IMG/VR virus record: IMGVR_UViG_3300032893_000063
Span: 1 to 53,564 of that record
DNA length: 53,564 nt
Source: a virus
Direction: 5' to 3' (one strand)
Shown here: piece after piece, positions 35,403-43,504 of the stretch
Layout of the letters: every line of letters begins with the position of its first letter
Numbering within the stretch: the stretch's first letter is position 1
Made by a program: the position numbers and the translations under genes
The notes under the pieces: model-generated
What the model was told of the DNA's origin: nothing
Databases searched by the model: none
What the model saw: only the letters and a program-made list of their open reading frames with translations

Positions 35403-35861
35403 TTATAGGGTATTCAGGAATGTCTCTAGTTGAGGAAGGATTTCTGGTTTTGCGAGATTGAAAACTGGGATTCCATTCTCTGCTGCTACCATAATCGCAG
35501 TTCTTGTCCCGCCCACCGCCTTGCCTTCTTTAGTCCAGCAGACAACGAATTCAGACGGGGTATGAAGATCTCGTCCAAGAACCTGTAATACATTCCGACC
35601 ATGATACCCACGTGATAAACGATCACAAGCACCCCAATTCGGATGAATCTTGCTAGCGATTTGTTCAGCTGCCTCGGTAGTATCGGTAGCATAATAAATC
35701 TCCTTTTCTTTAGCCCCTCTTTCAAAAGCTTGATCAGCGCCGATAGCTCCGCCTGATCTCAGAGTAAACCTCAAGTTAACTAAATGCTCGGCGATTGATG
35801 TCATCATTTTTTGAACGGCTATTGGAGTTTGTCTCGACCCAACTCCGGTGTAATAACGCAT
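35403..35861 (-). CDS. SLOG-domain protein (DprA/LOG-like nucleotide-binding fold)
   Basis: 152 aa. It opens RYYTGVGSRQTP, followed by LRSGGAIGADQAFERGA near residue 34, HGRNVLQVLGRDL near residue 86 and a C-terminal VGGTRTAIMVAAENGIPVFNL. This order (GSR, SGGA-GAD, GGT-A) is the signature of SLOG Rossmann-like proteins, which bind nucleotides or nucleotide-derived signals. Phage members are mostly uncharacterised. It overlaps the upstream reverse gene by 43 bp. Confidence 0.75.
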   Translation of the reverse strand: MRYYTGVGSRQTPIAVQKMMTSIAEHLVNLRFTLRSGGAIGADQAFERGAKEKEIYYATDTTEAAEQIASKIHPNWGACDRLSRGYHGRNVLQVLGRDLHTPSEFVVCWTKEGKAVGGTRTAIMVAAENGIPVFNLAKPEILPQLETFLNTL

Positions 35862-36169
35862 TCTTGGATCTCCTCGGGGTCAGCCTCTAGCCTCTCGAAA
35901 TGCTCTTTTGTTTCTTCGGAGAGTGTGATGAGCCCTTTATCTAGACAATAGCGCATGGACTCAATGTAGAGAGGGCCTAAATGAAAGGTGTGCGCCTTGT
36001 AGACGTGAATCAGATCGAAAAGATAATTATCATCCGCAATAGATTCTTCTGAGAGTTGTTCGAAGTAAGGGGCGTTCTCTTTAATAAAGTCTCGCATTCC
36101 GCCTACATCATGCTCTCGCATAATCCGTAGTAGTTCATATTTCTGGTCTCGGAGAGGCATCTTCTTCAT
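35819..36169 (-). CDS. Hypothetical helical protein
   Basis: 116 aa, acidic, His-containing and helical (MRDFIKENAPYFEQLSEESIADDNYLF in two parts). It overlaps the upstream gene by 1 bp and the SLOG gene by 43 bp. No motif recognised. Confidence 0.55.
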   Translation of the reverse strand: MKKMPLRDQKYELLRIMREHDVGGMRDFIKENAPYFEQLSEESIADDNYLFDLIHVYKAHTFHLGPLYIESMRYCLDKGLITLSEETKEHFERLEADPEEIQECVITPELGRDKLQ

Positions 36170-36534
36170 TAGTCCTCCGAAATCATTTTAAGGAACACAA
36201 GATCAGAATCGTTACACCAACGATCCCAATTGTGAAACTTATCGCAGCTTGGGCTCTTATAGCCAAGTCTAGCGATCTGCTGAGTCCCCACGTGGATGTA
36301 CTTGGCGATATATTCCTTGTCCCACTTTTCCCAATCCTTGTACTTCTGATCCAGGTCATTACAGCGAAGCCAGCTTTCCTGAATGGGCTCGTAGGTCCTG
36401 GGGTTAATCCTTCTACCAGAATATTCCGCCTCATCGTCGTCAGCAGACAGGACGCAGTTGTGAAGCTTGATTTCAACTAGCTGATCCGAACGTACTTGGC
36501 AGTCGTTCTTGCGATCATAAAAGAGTGCAATCAT
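36169..36534 (-). CDS. Hypothetical acidic protein with scattered Cys
   Basis: 121 aa, rich in Asp, Trp and Lys (SWLRCNDLDQKYKDWEKWDK). It contains CNDLD and CDKFHNWDRWC segments. The four Cys plus His could hold a metal, but the spacing fits no known finger. It lies downstream of SSB and its terminator-like hairpin. Unknown. Confidence 0.55.
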   Translation of the reverse strand: MIALFYDRKNDCQVRSDQLVEIKLHNCVLSADDDEAEYSGRRINPRTYEPIQESWLRCNDLDQKYKDWEKWDKEYIAKYIHVGTQQIARLGYKSPSCDKFHNWDRWCNDSDLVFLKMISED

Positions 36535-36547
36535 AAATTCCTAATTT

Positions 36548-36583
36548 CCTAAAAGAAATGGGGGCGAGATTTCTCCCGCCCCC
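36548..36583 (-). terminator. Terminator-like hairpin after ssb
   Basis: Stem GGGGGCG / CGCCCCC with a short loop, followed on the minus strand by ATTTCTTTTAGG. It lies directly after the ssb stop. The T-run is interrupted, so partial read-through to the next reverse gene is plausible. Confidence 0.6.
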
Positions 36584-36592
36584 AGAGACTAC

Positions 36593-37009
36593 TCAGAACG
36601 GAATGTCGTCATTTGCGGCAGCTCCGCCTGCAGCCGGAGCCGCAGAAGCAGCAGCGCCTGCAGCCGCAGGCTTCCCGGCACCCGCTCCGCCCAGGAACTG
36701 AACCCGATCAGCGACGATCTCGGTGGTGTAATTCTTCTTCCCTTCCTTGTCGTCCCACTGGCGAGTCTGAAGGCGACCCTCGATATAGACCTCGCGACCT
36801 TTCGAGAGATACTGCTGGCAGAGTTCCGCAGTCTTATTCCAGACCACGATCTTGTGCCATTCCGTCTTCTCCTGCTTGTTTCCAGATTTGTCCGTCCAGT
36901 TCTCATTGGTTGCAATACTGAAGTTCGCTACAGCAGCCCCAGCCGGTGTATAACGCACCTCCGGGTTCTGCCCCAGCCGACCAATAAGAATCACCTTATT
37001 TACACTCAT
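36593..37009 (-). CDS. ssb: Single-stranded DNA-binding protein
   Basis: 138 aa after an AAGGAGAATGAG ribosome site. It has the canonical SSB OB-fold: [19 protein letters not shown] at the start, [12 protein letters not shown] near 28, [20 protein letters not shown] near 48, [11 protein letters not shown] near 74. It has a short Ala/Gly-rich linker and an acidic tip (NDDIPF), which recruits repair and replication partners in bacterial SSBs. It protects ssDNA during phage replication. The Ala-rich linker is shorter than in E. coli SSB. Confidence 0.97.
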   Translation of the reverse strand: MSVNKVILIGRLGQNPEVRYTPAGAAVANFSIATNENWTDKSGNKQEKTEWHKIVVWNKTAELCQQYLSKGREVYIEGRLQTRQWDDKEGKKNYTTEIVADRVQFLGGAGAGKPAAAGAAASAAPAAGGAAANDDIPF

Positions 37010-37025
37010 CTCATTCTCCTTAAAA

Positions 37026-37060
37026 GGCTCGTGGGAAGGGATAGAGGCTCCCCACGAGCC
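37026..37060 (-). terminator. Hairpin between the 53-aa gene and ssb
   Basis: Stem GGCTCGTGGG / CCCACGAGCC, followed on the minus strand by TTTTAAGGAGAATGAG. The short T-run merges into the ssb ribosome site, so it may attenuate or process rather than fully terminate. Confidence 0.5.
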
Positions 37061-37075
37061 CGGTTGTGTTTTCTG

Positions 37076-37237
37076 CTACGGATCAACGATCAACACCATA
37101 GCAGCGCCTAGGATCATTGCCGCAAGAATATCGAAGGGAATCCCAACGCCTCCTGCAACAACCAGGATTAAAGCGCCTGACCCAACTACTTGAGCCATCT
37201 TCTTTTTTCCTGTTTTGGAGGGCCTACTTCCGTTCAT
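37076..37237 (-). CDS. 53-aa membrane protein
   Basis: Start ATG at 37237 with a strong GGAAGGAGGAC ribosome site; stop TAG at 37076. A basic N-terminus (NGSRPSKTGKKK) is followed by a hydrophobic region with two stretches (VVGSGALILVVAGGVGIPF and ILAAMILGAAMVLIV). It is the first gene behind the GGTATAAG element at 37261. A small inner-membrane protein, possibly acting on the host early; function unknown. Confidence 0.65.
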   Translation of the reverse strand: MNGSRPSKTGKKKMAQVVGSGALILVVAGGVGIPFDILAAMILGAAMVLIVDP

Positions 37238-37260
37238 GGATAAGTCCTCCTTCCAGAGAG

Positions 37261-37269
37261 CTTATACCA
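37261..37269 (-). promoter_or_regulatory. Reverse-strand promoter motif TGGTATAAG
   Basis: TGGTATAAG on the minus strand, 24 bp before the 53-aa membrane protein and its ribosome site. It should drive the ssb cassette. Confidence 0.6.
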
Positions 37270-37301
37270 AAGAGAGGGAACTTTGTTCCTTTTAGTTTTG
37301 C

Positions 37302-37310
37302 TGTTATGAT
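37302..37310 (+). promoter_or_regulatory. Candidate + strand promoter (TTGTTC - 16 bp - TATGAT, TGn extended)
   Basis: TGTTATGAT gives an extended -10, with TTGTTC at 37283-37288 as -35 at 16-bp spacing. The -10 ends 7 bp before the ATG at 37318, so the transcript would begin at about the start codon. It is divergent from the reverse promoter motif at 37261. Confidence 0.4.
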
Positions 37311-37317
37311 TGGGAAT

Positions 37318-38451
37318 ATGGCAATAGAAAAGAGCCCTTACGAGGGGACTTTCGATTCCCTAAATGGCCGCGCAGCTCTAGGTCGCGTAGTTGACGTAGA
37401 CGTAACTAATCGACGTTGCCGAGTAAAAACGCTAGGGATGCAATCCCCAAAACTAATGTCGGGCAAGGGAACGGGAACCGGTACCGATGACCACGACATC
37501 CCAGATGTACAATGGATCACCACTTCCGCAAGCGACGCAGGTGCCGAAGATACTTCTATTCCCCAAGTAGGGCAGCTTGGAGTTTTACTCTACATCAATC
37601 ATGAGCCGTATCTTATCGGCTTCTTCAGAGCACTTCAGCCGCAAGGAACAGGAGAAGAATCTGGTCCGCTAGAGGACCTGGTCACTCAAGGTGATCGCAT
37701 TCTTACAACGATCGGCGGAAATAGTGTCATTCTAAGATCTGGTGGGTCCGTTGAAGTTAAAAGCACGGCTCTATGTCGCACTTACTGGCTACCCTCTAAC
37801 ATCCTCTCATCTGTTTGCCAGGAGTGGGAGCTTTCCACCGACGGAGGTTTTACTCAGTGGGTGAGAGATAAGACCAATAACGACACGCTTCTTGAATTCT
37901 TTATCCAAGATAATCAGCAACCCACAAATTGTATTGATCTTCAGCTAGGAAATTCTGATAACGGGAACACCCTAGATTTCGTTATGGGTGAGGTGGACGG
38001 AGATACGTTTGATTTCGTATCTCAGAAGATCTCGCTTTCCATTGATCCTGACGGAACCCTGACTGTGAATGTAGGGATCGGGAATAAAGCGACGCTGGTA
38101 ATTGATGCAAATACTGGCGATACGACATTTACCACTCAAGGTAATCTTACTCAAACCGTCCAGGGGAATGTCAGCCAAACTGTGCAAGGAAACGTCACGC
38201 AGAATGTGACCGGGGATGTGTCAGCCACGATCAGCGGCAAAATGTCTTCAACCGTAACCGGAGAAGTGGACATCACTACAAGTGCAGATGCGACCATCAA
38301 AGCAAGTGGGACCGTAGACGTTGAGGCTCCAAAAATAAAATTAAACGGAGAAGCTTCCGGGGTAACAACCGCCAACTCACACCAGGGAGTTATCGACTTT
38401 ATTACCGGAGTCCCTGTTTTGCCTAGCGAAACCACTTATTCCGATATCTAA
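37318..38451 (+). CDS. Baseplate/tail spike protein, gpV-gp5-like
   Basis: 377 aa from ATG 37318; the ATG at 37306 is an alternative. The N-terminal region (ALGRVVDVDVTNRRCRVKTLG) is the OB-fold of phage baseplate hub/spike proteins, followed by VGQLGVLLYINHEPYLIGFF. Residues ~270-340 form a repetitive beta-helix (QGNLTQTVQGNVSQTVQGNV...), as in the needle of gp5/gpV/VgrG. Such spikes pierce the outer membrane. Its presence suggests a contractile tail or a hub of similar kind. The next gene follows after 9 bp. Confidence 0.8.
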   Translation: MAIEKSPYEGTFDSLNGRAALGRVVDVDVTNRRCRVKTLGMQSPKLMSGKGTGTGTDDHDIPDVQWITTSASDAGAEDTSIPQVGQLGVLLYINHEPYLIGFFRALQPQGTGEESGPLEDLVTQGDRILTTIGGNSVILRSGGSVEVKSTALCRTYWLPSNILSSVCQEWELSTDGGFTQWVRDKTNNDTLLEFFIQDNQQPTNCIDLQLGNSDNGNTLDFVMGEVDGDTFDFVSQKISLSIDPDGTLTVNVGIGNKATLVIDANTGDTTFTTQGNLTQTVQGNVSQTVQGNVTQNVTGDVSATISGKMSSTVTGEVDITTSADATIKASGTVDVEAPKIKLNGEASGVTTANSHQGVIDFITGVPVLPSETTYSDI

Positions 38452-38460
38452 GAGGATATA

Positions 38461-39168
38461 ATGCCGGTTGTTGGCCCAGTCCTATCCGGACTCATAGAAA
38501 CCAACGTAGATTCTTTCATGGGGGCGCTTCACGGAGTTCATCCGCTGTCCCAAGAAAATCCAGCATATTTCATCGCTCTATGTACAGCAGTGGGAACCGG
38601 AATCGCTCTGGGAAGTCCCCTCATTACATTTACGACCAGCGATAGCGGACTAACGGCTGTGCCGCCCGTTCCTGGTGTCGGGTCTGGGATTGGCATTGTG
38701 ATTGACGATTCCTACTTTAGAGAACAGATTTATATCAACGCACGAAACGCCATCCTCGCTCGTTTTGGCGAAACAAATCATGATCCTTATCCCCCTTCCG
38801 CAGGGAATAGCGGGGAGTATCTCGACGCTCTTGCTCATGGTATTGCCGTCTCCGTAAAAACCCACTTTTCTACAGCATGGATTCTTACCTCGGCCCATCC
38901 CCAGGTTTATCAGGGCACTGGCACAATCAGTGATGGAAACTTTAGCGGACTTTCGAGCTCTCTAGTAAAATCCTCTATTGTAGCCTCAGGGCCAACCCTG
39001 CTAGGCATATACTTTCCAGACCTGGCTCAAGCTATAGCAGATGCCTATGTATCGACGATTGAGACCATGTCGACAGGAACCGTTACTATTACAGGGGTTT
39101 GCGTGCCCTCGATTAGTCAGGTCTGCGCCGTTCCCGGTTCGGGATCTGGAACAGGGACTGCTACCTAA
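38461..39168 (+). CDS. Unknown structural protein next to the spike
   Basis: 235 aa after GAGGATATA. It contains small hydrophobic and Gly/Ser/Thr-rich segments, with VIDDSYFREQIYINARNAIL near residue 81 and a GSGSGTGTAT tail. No motif was recognised. The position between the spike and the 905-aa protein suggests a baseplate or tail component. Confidence 0.5.
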   Translation: MPVVGPVLSGLIETNVDSFMGALHGVHPLSQENPAYFIALCTAVGTGIALGSPLITFTTSDSGLTAVPPVPGVGSGIGIVIDDSYFREQIYINARNAILARFGETNHDPYPPSAGNSGEYLDALAHGIAVSVKTHFSTAWILTSAHPQVYQGTGTISDGNFSGLSSSLVKSSIVASGPTLLGIYFPDLAQAIADAYVSTIETMSTGTVTITGVCVPSISQVCAVPGSGSGTGTAT

Positions 39169-39221
39169 ACCCTAGGAACTATTGTAAGATAGAGGAAGTA
39201 TCTACCCAAGGAGACTTTGAC

Positions 39222-41939
39222 ATGGCGGGTCTAGAAAACTTATTCGCTGCGGAACCTACACTTCCTAATGTCCAAACGACAAAACTGCCCGATGATCCGC
39301 AGCAATGGGCTGAAGTAATCACCACCCGGCTAAGAGAGCAGTATCCTGAAGTAACCCGGTTGCCACTCACCGTAGAATATCGCAAGAAAGACCCACAAAG
39401 CGGGACAGCGATCGGTGCAGTTCAGGTTTCTGACCCCGGGACAGGGCGCAGTCTTTTTGTTCCTATTATCGTAAAGAAGTTTGAACTCTATCCTCTCGAC
39501 ATCTGGATGGAGGCTAAGACGCAGGAAGTTCACCCGCTCACGAATGATACTTTTAAAGAAGAGTTCTTTGCTACCTCGATGTCAGATGGCCTTGACCAGC
39601 GCCCATTCGATGCCGCAGGCCAGTACTTCAACGATCCTTCTCTTTGGACCACCAACTACCCGCCTCTTCAGGGCCGTTACAGCTATGCCTCAGCAGGGTT
39701 TGAAATCCTCGATCAGATCTCAGACACCATTACTCCTGAACAAGTAGAAGCTTTCCGTAAGATCCTAGAAAAGCATGCCTACGTCATCCCCAAGTTTAAG
39801 GCGATGAAGAAGGCTGCCAACGCTCTTGAAGCGGTCACTAAGATCGCTCAGATGCAGAGGTCCAAAGTTCATACTAATGATTTTGGAATCTCTGCTTCTA
39901 AGCTCATCCCGGTTGGAGCTGCCTACGTCAAGCGTGAGGGCTACGACAAGTACTCTGTTATTTCTATGGCAGACCAGCTTTTCGATATCTCTGCCAGCGA
40001 GTACATGAACCGTGAGGACTGCGCTAAGTTTCTCTCCAAGATCTATCCTAAGCCTTGGGACTTCCTCCATGAAGTTGATCAAGAAGGCGAAAAGATGATC
40101 ATCATGAAGAAGGCTCCTGAAAAGGGAGTTTTCCTCTATGATGACATTCGCCCCAATGCGGAGGCAGCTAATGAGTTTGCTGTTTACGACGTTCGTAATA
40201 AGGCTGGCATGCACGTACTTGGCGTTGTTATTCCTTATGTTGTTGATTTTAGTGGTAAGAAGGTAAATCAAAAACTCTTCCTAAGCGAACAGCACTCCTG
40301 CATGCAATCCGGAATTGCTGGAGTAAAGCGCGAGAATAGCGATCATTTTCTTAAGATGTTCCGCCACCCCAGAGCTGCTCGCGTGGGCCAAACAGGAACG
40401 TTCATCTTTATTGATGACGGGAAAGCGGTAGCCACGGTACCCGTGACCATCAAGGCTATCGAAGAACACGGCCCTATTACCGCTATTACTCTTGATGGAC
40501 AAAAGATTAAGATCAAGAGGAGCTATTCTGACGATGCCATGTCTGAGCCCGTAGGCCCAGCCATGAAAAAGAAGCCTAATTTTCTTGATGCCCACGGAAT
40601 GGTCGAGGTTCGTCCGAAAGAGTACATCATTCCTCGCAGAATGACTTGGTATCCGATGGAAGGGTTTCAGGATGTCACTGCGACCCCCGACGAATACATT
40701 AAAGAAGCTTCGGCTGAAAAGCTTGAGCTTGACCCGCTGGTGATCCGCTGGACTGGGATTGTCTACGATGTCTCTGGGGCAGGAATGGAGAAGGTCTCTC
40801 TTGATGAAAGAAGGACTAAGCTTCTTCTAGCTACTCGCGGAGCAACGCTCGATAAGATCGCACAGATCATCAAAAAAGCCAGAGAACACGGAAAAGCCAA
40901 GGTCCACGGAACCCTTCCTCTTCGAAAGAAGGCAGATATCATCAAGTACGCGCAGGAAATTTATGCTGACCTTGAGAAGATCTGCTCTGGCTTAAGATCG
41001 GATCTTGTGAAGGAAGCTGCTGAGATCGACGATGCCATGACTGTCGATGCTCTTCTCTCGCTTGGATTTATCAACCCAGAGAACCTGGCGAAGTTCGTCT
41101 CTTACCGCCCAGTTCTAGTTAAGGTTCTTGATTACCTGGCAGAGCTCACCTTGGCTGCCCGACTAGGTCTTAAGGATCTAACAGAGTCAGCTCTTGTTAC
41201 GGCAATGGGAAGACTCCAGGAAGTGGTTGAGGGCTTAAAGAAGGTTGAGAACGGTCTTAAGAAGCCTAGTATTAAGACCGCTGCAGCAAAGGCAGCGCCT
41301 GGAATTATGCAGACCCTCAGTAAAGAACTTACTCCGCGCACACCAGAGGGCAGAAAGTTTGTGGCTGGGGCTGGACGGTTTGCAAGAAGAGCTGCTCCCA
41401 TCGCCGTCGGAGGATACATTGCCGGTAAGGCTCTTGGACATGACAAGCAAGGTGCAGCAACATGCCCAGCCTGCAAAAAGAAAGGTTGCGAATGCGGAGG
41501 CAAGTGCTCCTGCTGCAAAGAACACGCAAAAAAGCTTTCTGGAAAAGGAGTTGCTGAGGGCATCTATACCGCAGAGAAAAAGGCAGCCGCAGCCAAAGAG
41601 AAACCAAACGCTATGGTTCAGGCTGAACAAGCGCAAGGACCAGGAGCTCCCATGGGAGCCCTTCCCCCGGGTATGCCGGGAGTATCTGCCCACAGCAAAG
41701 CCCACTCTGGTAATCCTAAGGGAGAAAATCCCTTTGCCGACGGAATGGCTGATGGTGAGATGGGCACCCACATGTACATTGATAAGTGGAGAAGAGATGC
41801 TAAGGCCATGCTTCAGTACATGAACGGCAAGCGTATCTCTGAGCAAAATAAAGCCACCTCAGGAATGGCTCTTGGAATCCCGCCAAAGGGTGCGCCGAAG
41901 CCTAAGCAGCCGGGAGCAGCTGGCGGAACGAAAAAGTGA
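39222..41939 (+). CDS. Large unknown protein with Cys-rich zinc-type cluster, probable virion component
   Basis: 905 aa after CCAAGGAGACTTTGAC, with a TAAGAT -10-like hexamer at 39185. Residues 1-~530 are a mixed alpha/beta domain (YPEVTRLPLTVEYRKKD, EHSCMQSGIAGVKR). The following part is helical. Near residues 748-765 lies CPACKKKGCECGGKCSCC, a dense Cys cluster suited to zinc binding. The C-terminal ~120 residues are Pro/Gly/Lys-rich. No family recognised. It sits between the spike and terminase and could be a large head, internal or baseplate protein. Its stop overlaps the start of a tagged 57-aa protein. Confidence 0.6.
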   Translation: MAGLENLFAAEPTLPNVQTTKLPDDPQQWAEVITTRLREQYPEVTRLPLTVEYRKKDPQSGTAIGAVQVSDPGTGRSLFVPIIVKKFELYPLDIWMEAKTQEVHPLTNDTFKEEFFATSMSDGLDQRPFDAAGQYFNDPSLWTTNYPPLQGRYSYASAGFEILDQISDTITPEQVEAFRKILEKHAYVIPKFKAMKKAANALEAVTKIAQMQRSKVHTNDFGISASKLIPVGAAYVKREGYDKYSVISMADQLFDISASEYMNREDCAKFLSKIYPKPWDFLHEVDQEGEKMIIMKKAPEKGVFLYDDIRPNAEAANEFAVYDVRNKAGMHVLGVVIPYVVDFSGKKVNQKLFLSEQHSCMQSGIAGVKRENSDHFLKMFRHPRAARVGQTGTFIFIDDGKAVATVPVTIKAIEEHGPITAITLDGQKIKIKRSYSDDAMSEPVGPAMKKKPNFLDAHGMVEVRPKEYIIPRRMTWYPMEGFQDVTATPDEYIKEASAEKLELDPLVIRWTGIVYDVSGAGMEKVSLDERRTKLLLATRGATLDKIAQIIKKAREHGKAKVHGTLPLRKKADIIKYAQEIYADLEKICSGLRSDLVKEAAEIDDAMTVDALLSLGFINPENLAKFVSYRPVLVKVLDYLAELTLAARLGLKDLTESALVTAMGRLQEVVEGLKKVENGLKKPSIKTAAAKAAPGIMQTLSKELTPRTPEGRKFVAGAGRFARRAAPIAVGGYIAGKALGHDKQGAATCPACKKKGCECGGKCSCCKEHAKKLSGKGVAEGIYTAEKKAAAAKEKPNAMVQAEQAQGPGAPMGALPPGMPGVSAHSKAHSGNPKGENPFADGMADGEMGTHMYIDKWRRDAKAMLQYMNGKRISEQNKATSGMALGIPPKGAPKPKQPGAAGGTKK

Positions 41940-42109
41940 GTTTCACAAAGGGACTAAAGAAGCTCGCTCTTAGTAAATCCACCATTCAAAGAGCTGCACA
42001 AGCCGCCGAGAAGAAGGTTGGGCGTATGCCTCCAGGCATGCGTAATTACGCTCATATGAAGCCTGTGGAGCAGTTTAATCGGTTCCAAAAGGCATTGGCG
42101 AAGAAATAG
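41936..42109 (+). CDS. 57-aa basic protein with tag-like MSFTKGLKKLA
   Basis: A GTG start overlaps the stop of the 905-aa gene by 4 bp (GTGA); the TAG is at 42107-42109. Residues 3-11 (FTKGLKKLA) are a variant of the shared F-x-x-G-F-x-K-T-A peptide. The remainder is basic and helical (KSTIQRAAQAAEKKVGRM). The coupled start and shared peptide support a real gene. Confidence 0.55.
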   Translation: MSFTKGLKKLALSKSTIQRAAQAAEKKVGRMPPGMRNYAHMKPVEQFNRFQKALAKK

Positions 42110-42126
42110 CGCCGCGTCAAGATCAT

Positions 42127-42160
42127 TTGACATTTCGCCACGCACCCCTCAATACTAAAG
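42127..42160 (+). promoter_or_regulatory. Candidate promoter with perfect TTGACA
   Basis: TTGACA at 42127-42132 and AATACT at 42151-42156 (18-bp spacing) lie just before the ATG at 42165. The -10 is weak (4 of 6) and the resulting leader would be very short. Confidence 0.35.
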
Positions 42161-42164
42161 AGGT

Positions 42165-43073
42165 ATGAACCTACCCTACCATCGTGCTCTTCTATGGCTT
42201 TATGTGGAGAATCACGATGAGCATCACATCAAGCAGCAGTTCGATGAGGTAACGCTGCCTCTTCCGGATAAAGACGTTTTACAAGATCACCAGGAGCTCG
42301 CAACCAAGCTCCCGCTCTCTCCTTTGACACAAAAAAGAGTTCAACAAAAGAAGTATGACGAGAACGACCACAAGATCCTTCAGAAACTAGGATTTGAGGA
42401 GATCTACCTCAAATCAGTGGAACGGGCTCCTGAAGAGTGGGAGGAAGTTTCAAGGCTTCTTAGAAATCCAGTCTGTCGCGTGGCTATAGATGTAGGGATT
42501 CTCTGCCGCTATAGCGTGGAGGATTTGGCCCAGATTATCCCCGTGACTTTCCAGGAGAAAGTCACCGAGACGGGACTTAAGCTCTACCATAAATACTTTT
42601 TTGACCACACAAGGATGACTAAGGCAGATTGGAGAGCCTATCTTCGGATCTGTGCAGAGATTCCTTATCTCTATATCAGGCTTCACACCGCATTGACCAA
42701 ACCCAAGAAAGAGGCGATGTATTTAGCCGGGCTCCCATCGAAACCCGCTTTTACTGAATTCTTGAAGAATGTTCTTGCGACGGCTGAATACAAGTTTGAT
42801 TTCTACTCCCGCCACAACAACAAGGAATCAGATTCCCAAGCTCGCTCCTGGGCCAAAGTTGGATTTGATGCCGGAGTTCGCTACGAGCGCTTCTCTTCAA
42901 GTGATGTCACTGACTTCTCTAAAGCAGTCCAAACTGAGTTTGAATCTTTAAGAAACGACATGCCTACGATTTCCACTGAGATGCTAAGTGAAGTAAAGCC
43001 TACCGGAAACGAGGGAGAAGAAAAGGTTCAAGCCCCTGTCGAGCCCACTTTGTTCCCTGACTCAGAGCCCTAA
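42165..43073 (+). CDS. Unknown helical protein upstream of TerL, possible small terminase
   Basis: 302 aa, largely alpha-helical and charged. The N-terminal ~40 residues (ALLWLYVENHDEHHIKQQ) could form a small helical domain, and the C-terminus is acidic (EPTLFPDSEP). It is the gene before the large terminase, the usual place of a small terminase subunit. However, a 431-bp gap separates them and no HTH signature is clear. Treat small-terminase function as a positional guess. Confidence 0.45.
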   Translation: MNLPYHRALLWLYVENHDEHHIKQQFDEVTLPLPDKDVLQDHQELATKLPLSPLTQKRVQQKKYDENDHKILQKLGFEEIYLKSVERAPEEWEEVSRLLRNPVCRVAIDVGILCRYSVEDLAQIIPVTFQEKVTETGLKLYHKYFFDHTRMTKADWRAYLRICAEIPYLYIRLHTALTKPKKEAMYLAGLPSKPAFTEFLKNVLATAEYKFDFYSRHNNKESDSQARSWAKVGFDAGVRYERFSSSDVTDFSKAVQTEFESLRNDMPTISTEMLSEVKPTGNEGEEKVQAPVEPTLFPDSEP

Positions 43074-43504
43074 TAGTCAACTATTTTATGCTTAGAACGT
43101 TTATCGAGGGGGCCTCTATGTTTAGAGGAACGCTGAGCTCTGTTGCCAATGCTGATGAACATGTGCCACTTTTATGCCCCGCATCTAAACGTTGACGACC
43201 CATGTAAGGCTTCAGTACCCTTAAAAAAAGGACATCGAAGGGATCTATGAGGGCTATGTGCATCCATAGAAATAGATGTATACCATAGAGAAATTTTTTA
43301 TATAGAACCCCCATTTTTTAGATTTTTTATTACCGTATGGCTCTCTATGATTTTTAGGGGCACATGGCCCACGCGTACACCCGTGCAGAGCGTTACGAAA
43401 ATAGACCGACAAAAAGAGTTCAATTTGTCGTAGGGGAACACTAGCAACTATAGCGTTGTATATATTAACCGGCGAAGCCCTCTAAGATCGTGTAACTTAA
43501 AACC
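43074..43504 (+). other. Non-coding AT-rich region before TerL with inverted repeats
   Basis: No credible gene in 431 bp. It holds CCTCTA-TGTT-TAGAGG near 43113, nested TCTATG/CATAGA repeats around 43245-43305, the T-rich stretch ATTTTTTAGATTTTTTATT near 43313 (a likely + strand terminator tail for the gene ending at 43073), and CGACAAA-N10-TTTGTCG at 43407-43430. The last ~60 bp contain TATATATTAA and CTAAGAT, possible promoter elements for terL. A packaging or replication site is possible but not shown. Confidence 0.4.

Noticed and set aside
41245-41823. Alternative + strand frame of 192 codons inside the 905-aa gene
   Set aside because: Lys/Arg/Leu/Pro-rich shadow of the Lys/Ala-rich coding frame; no ribosome site.
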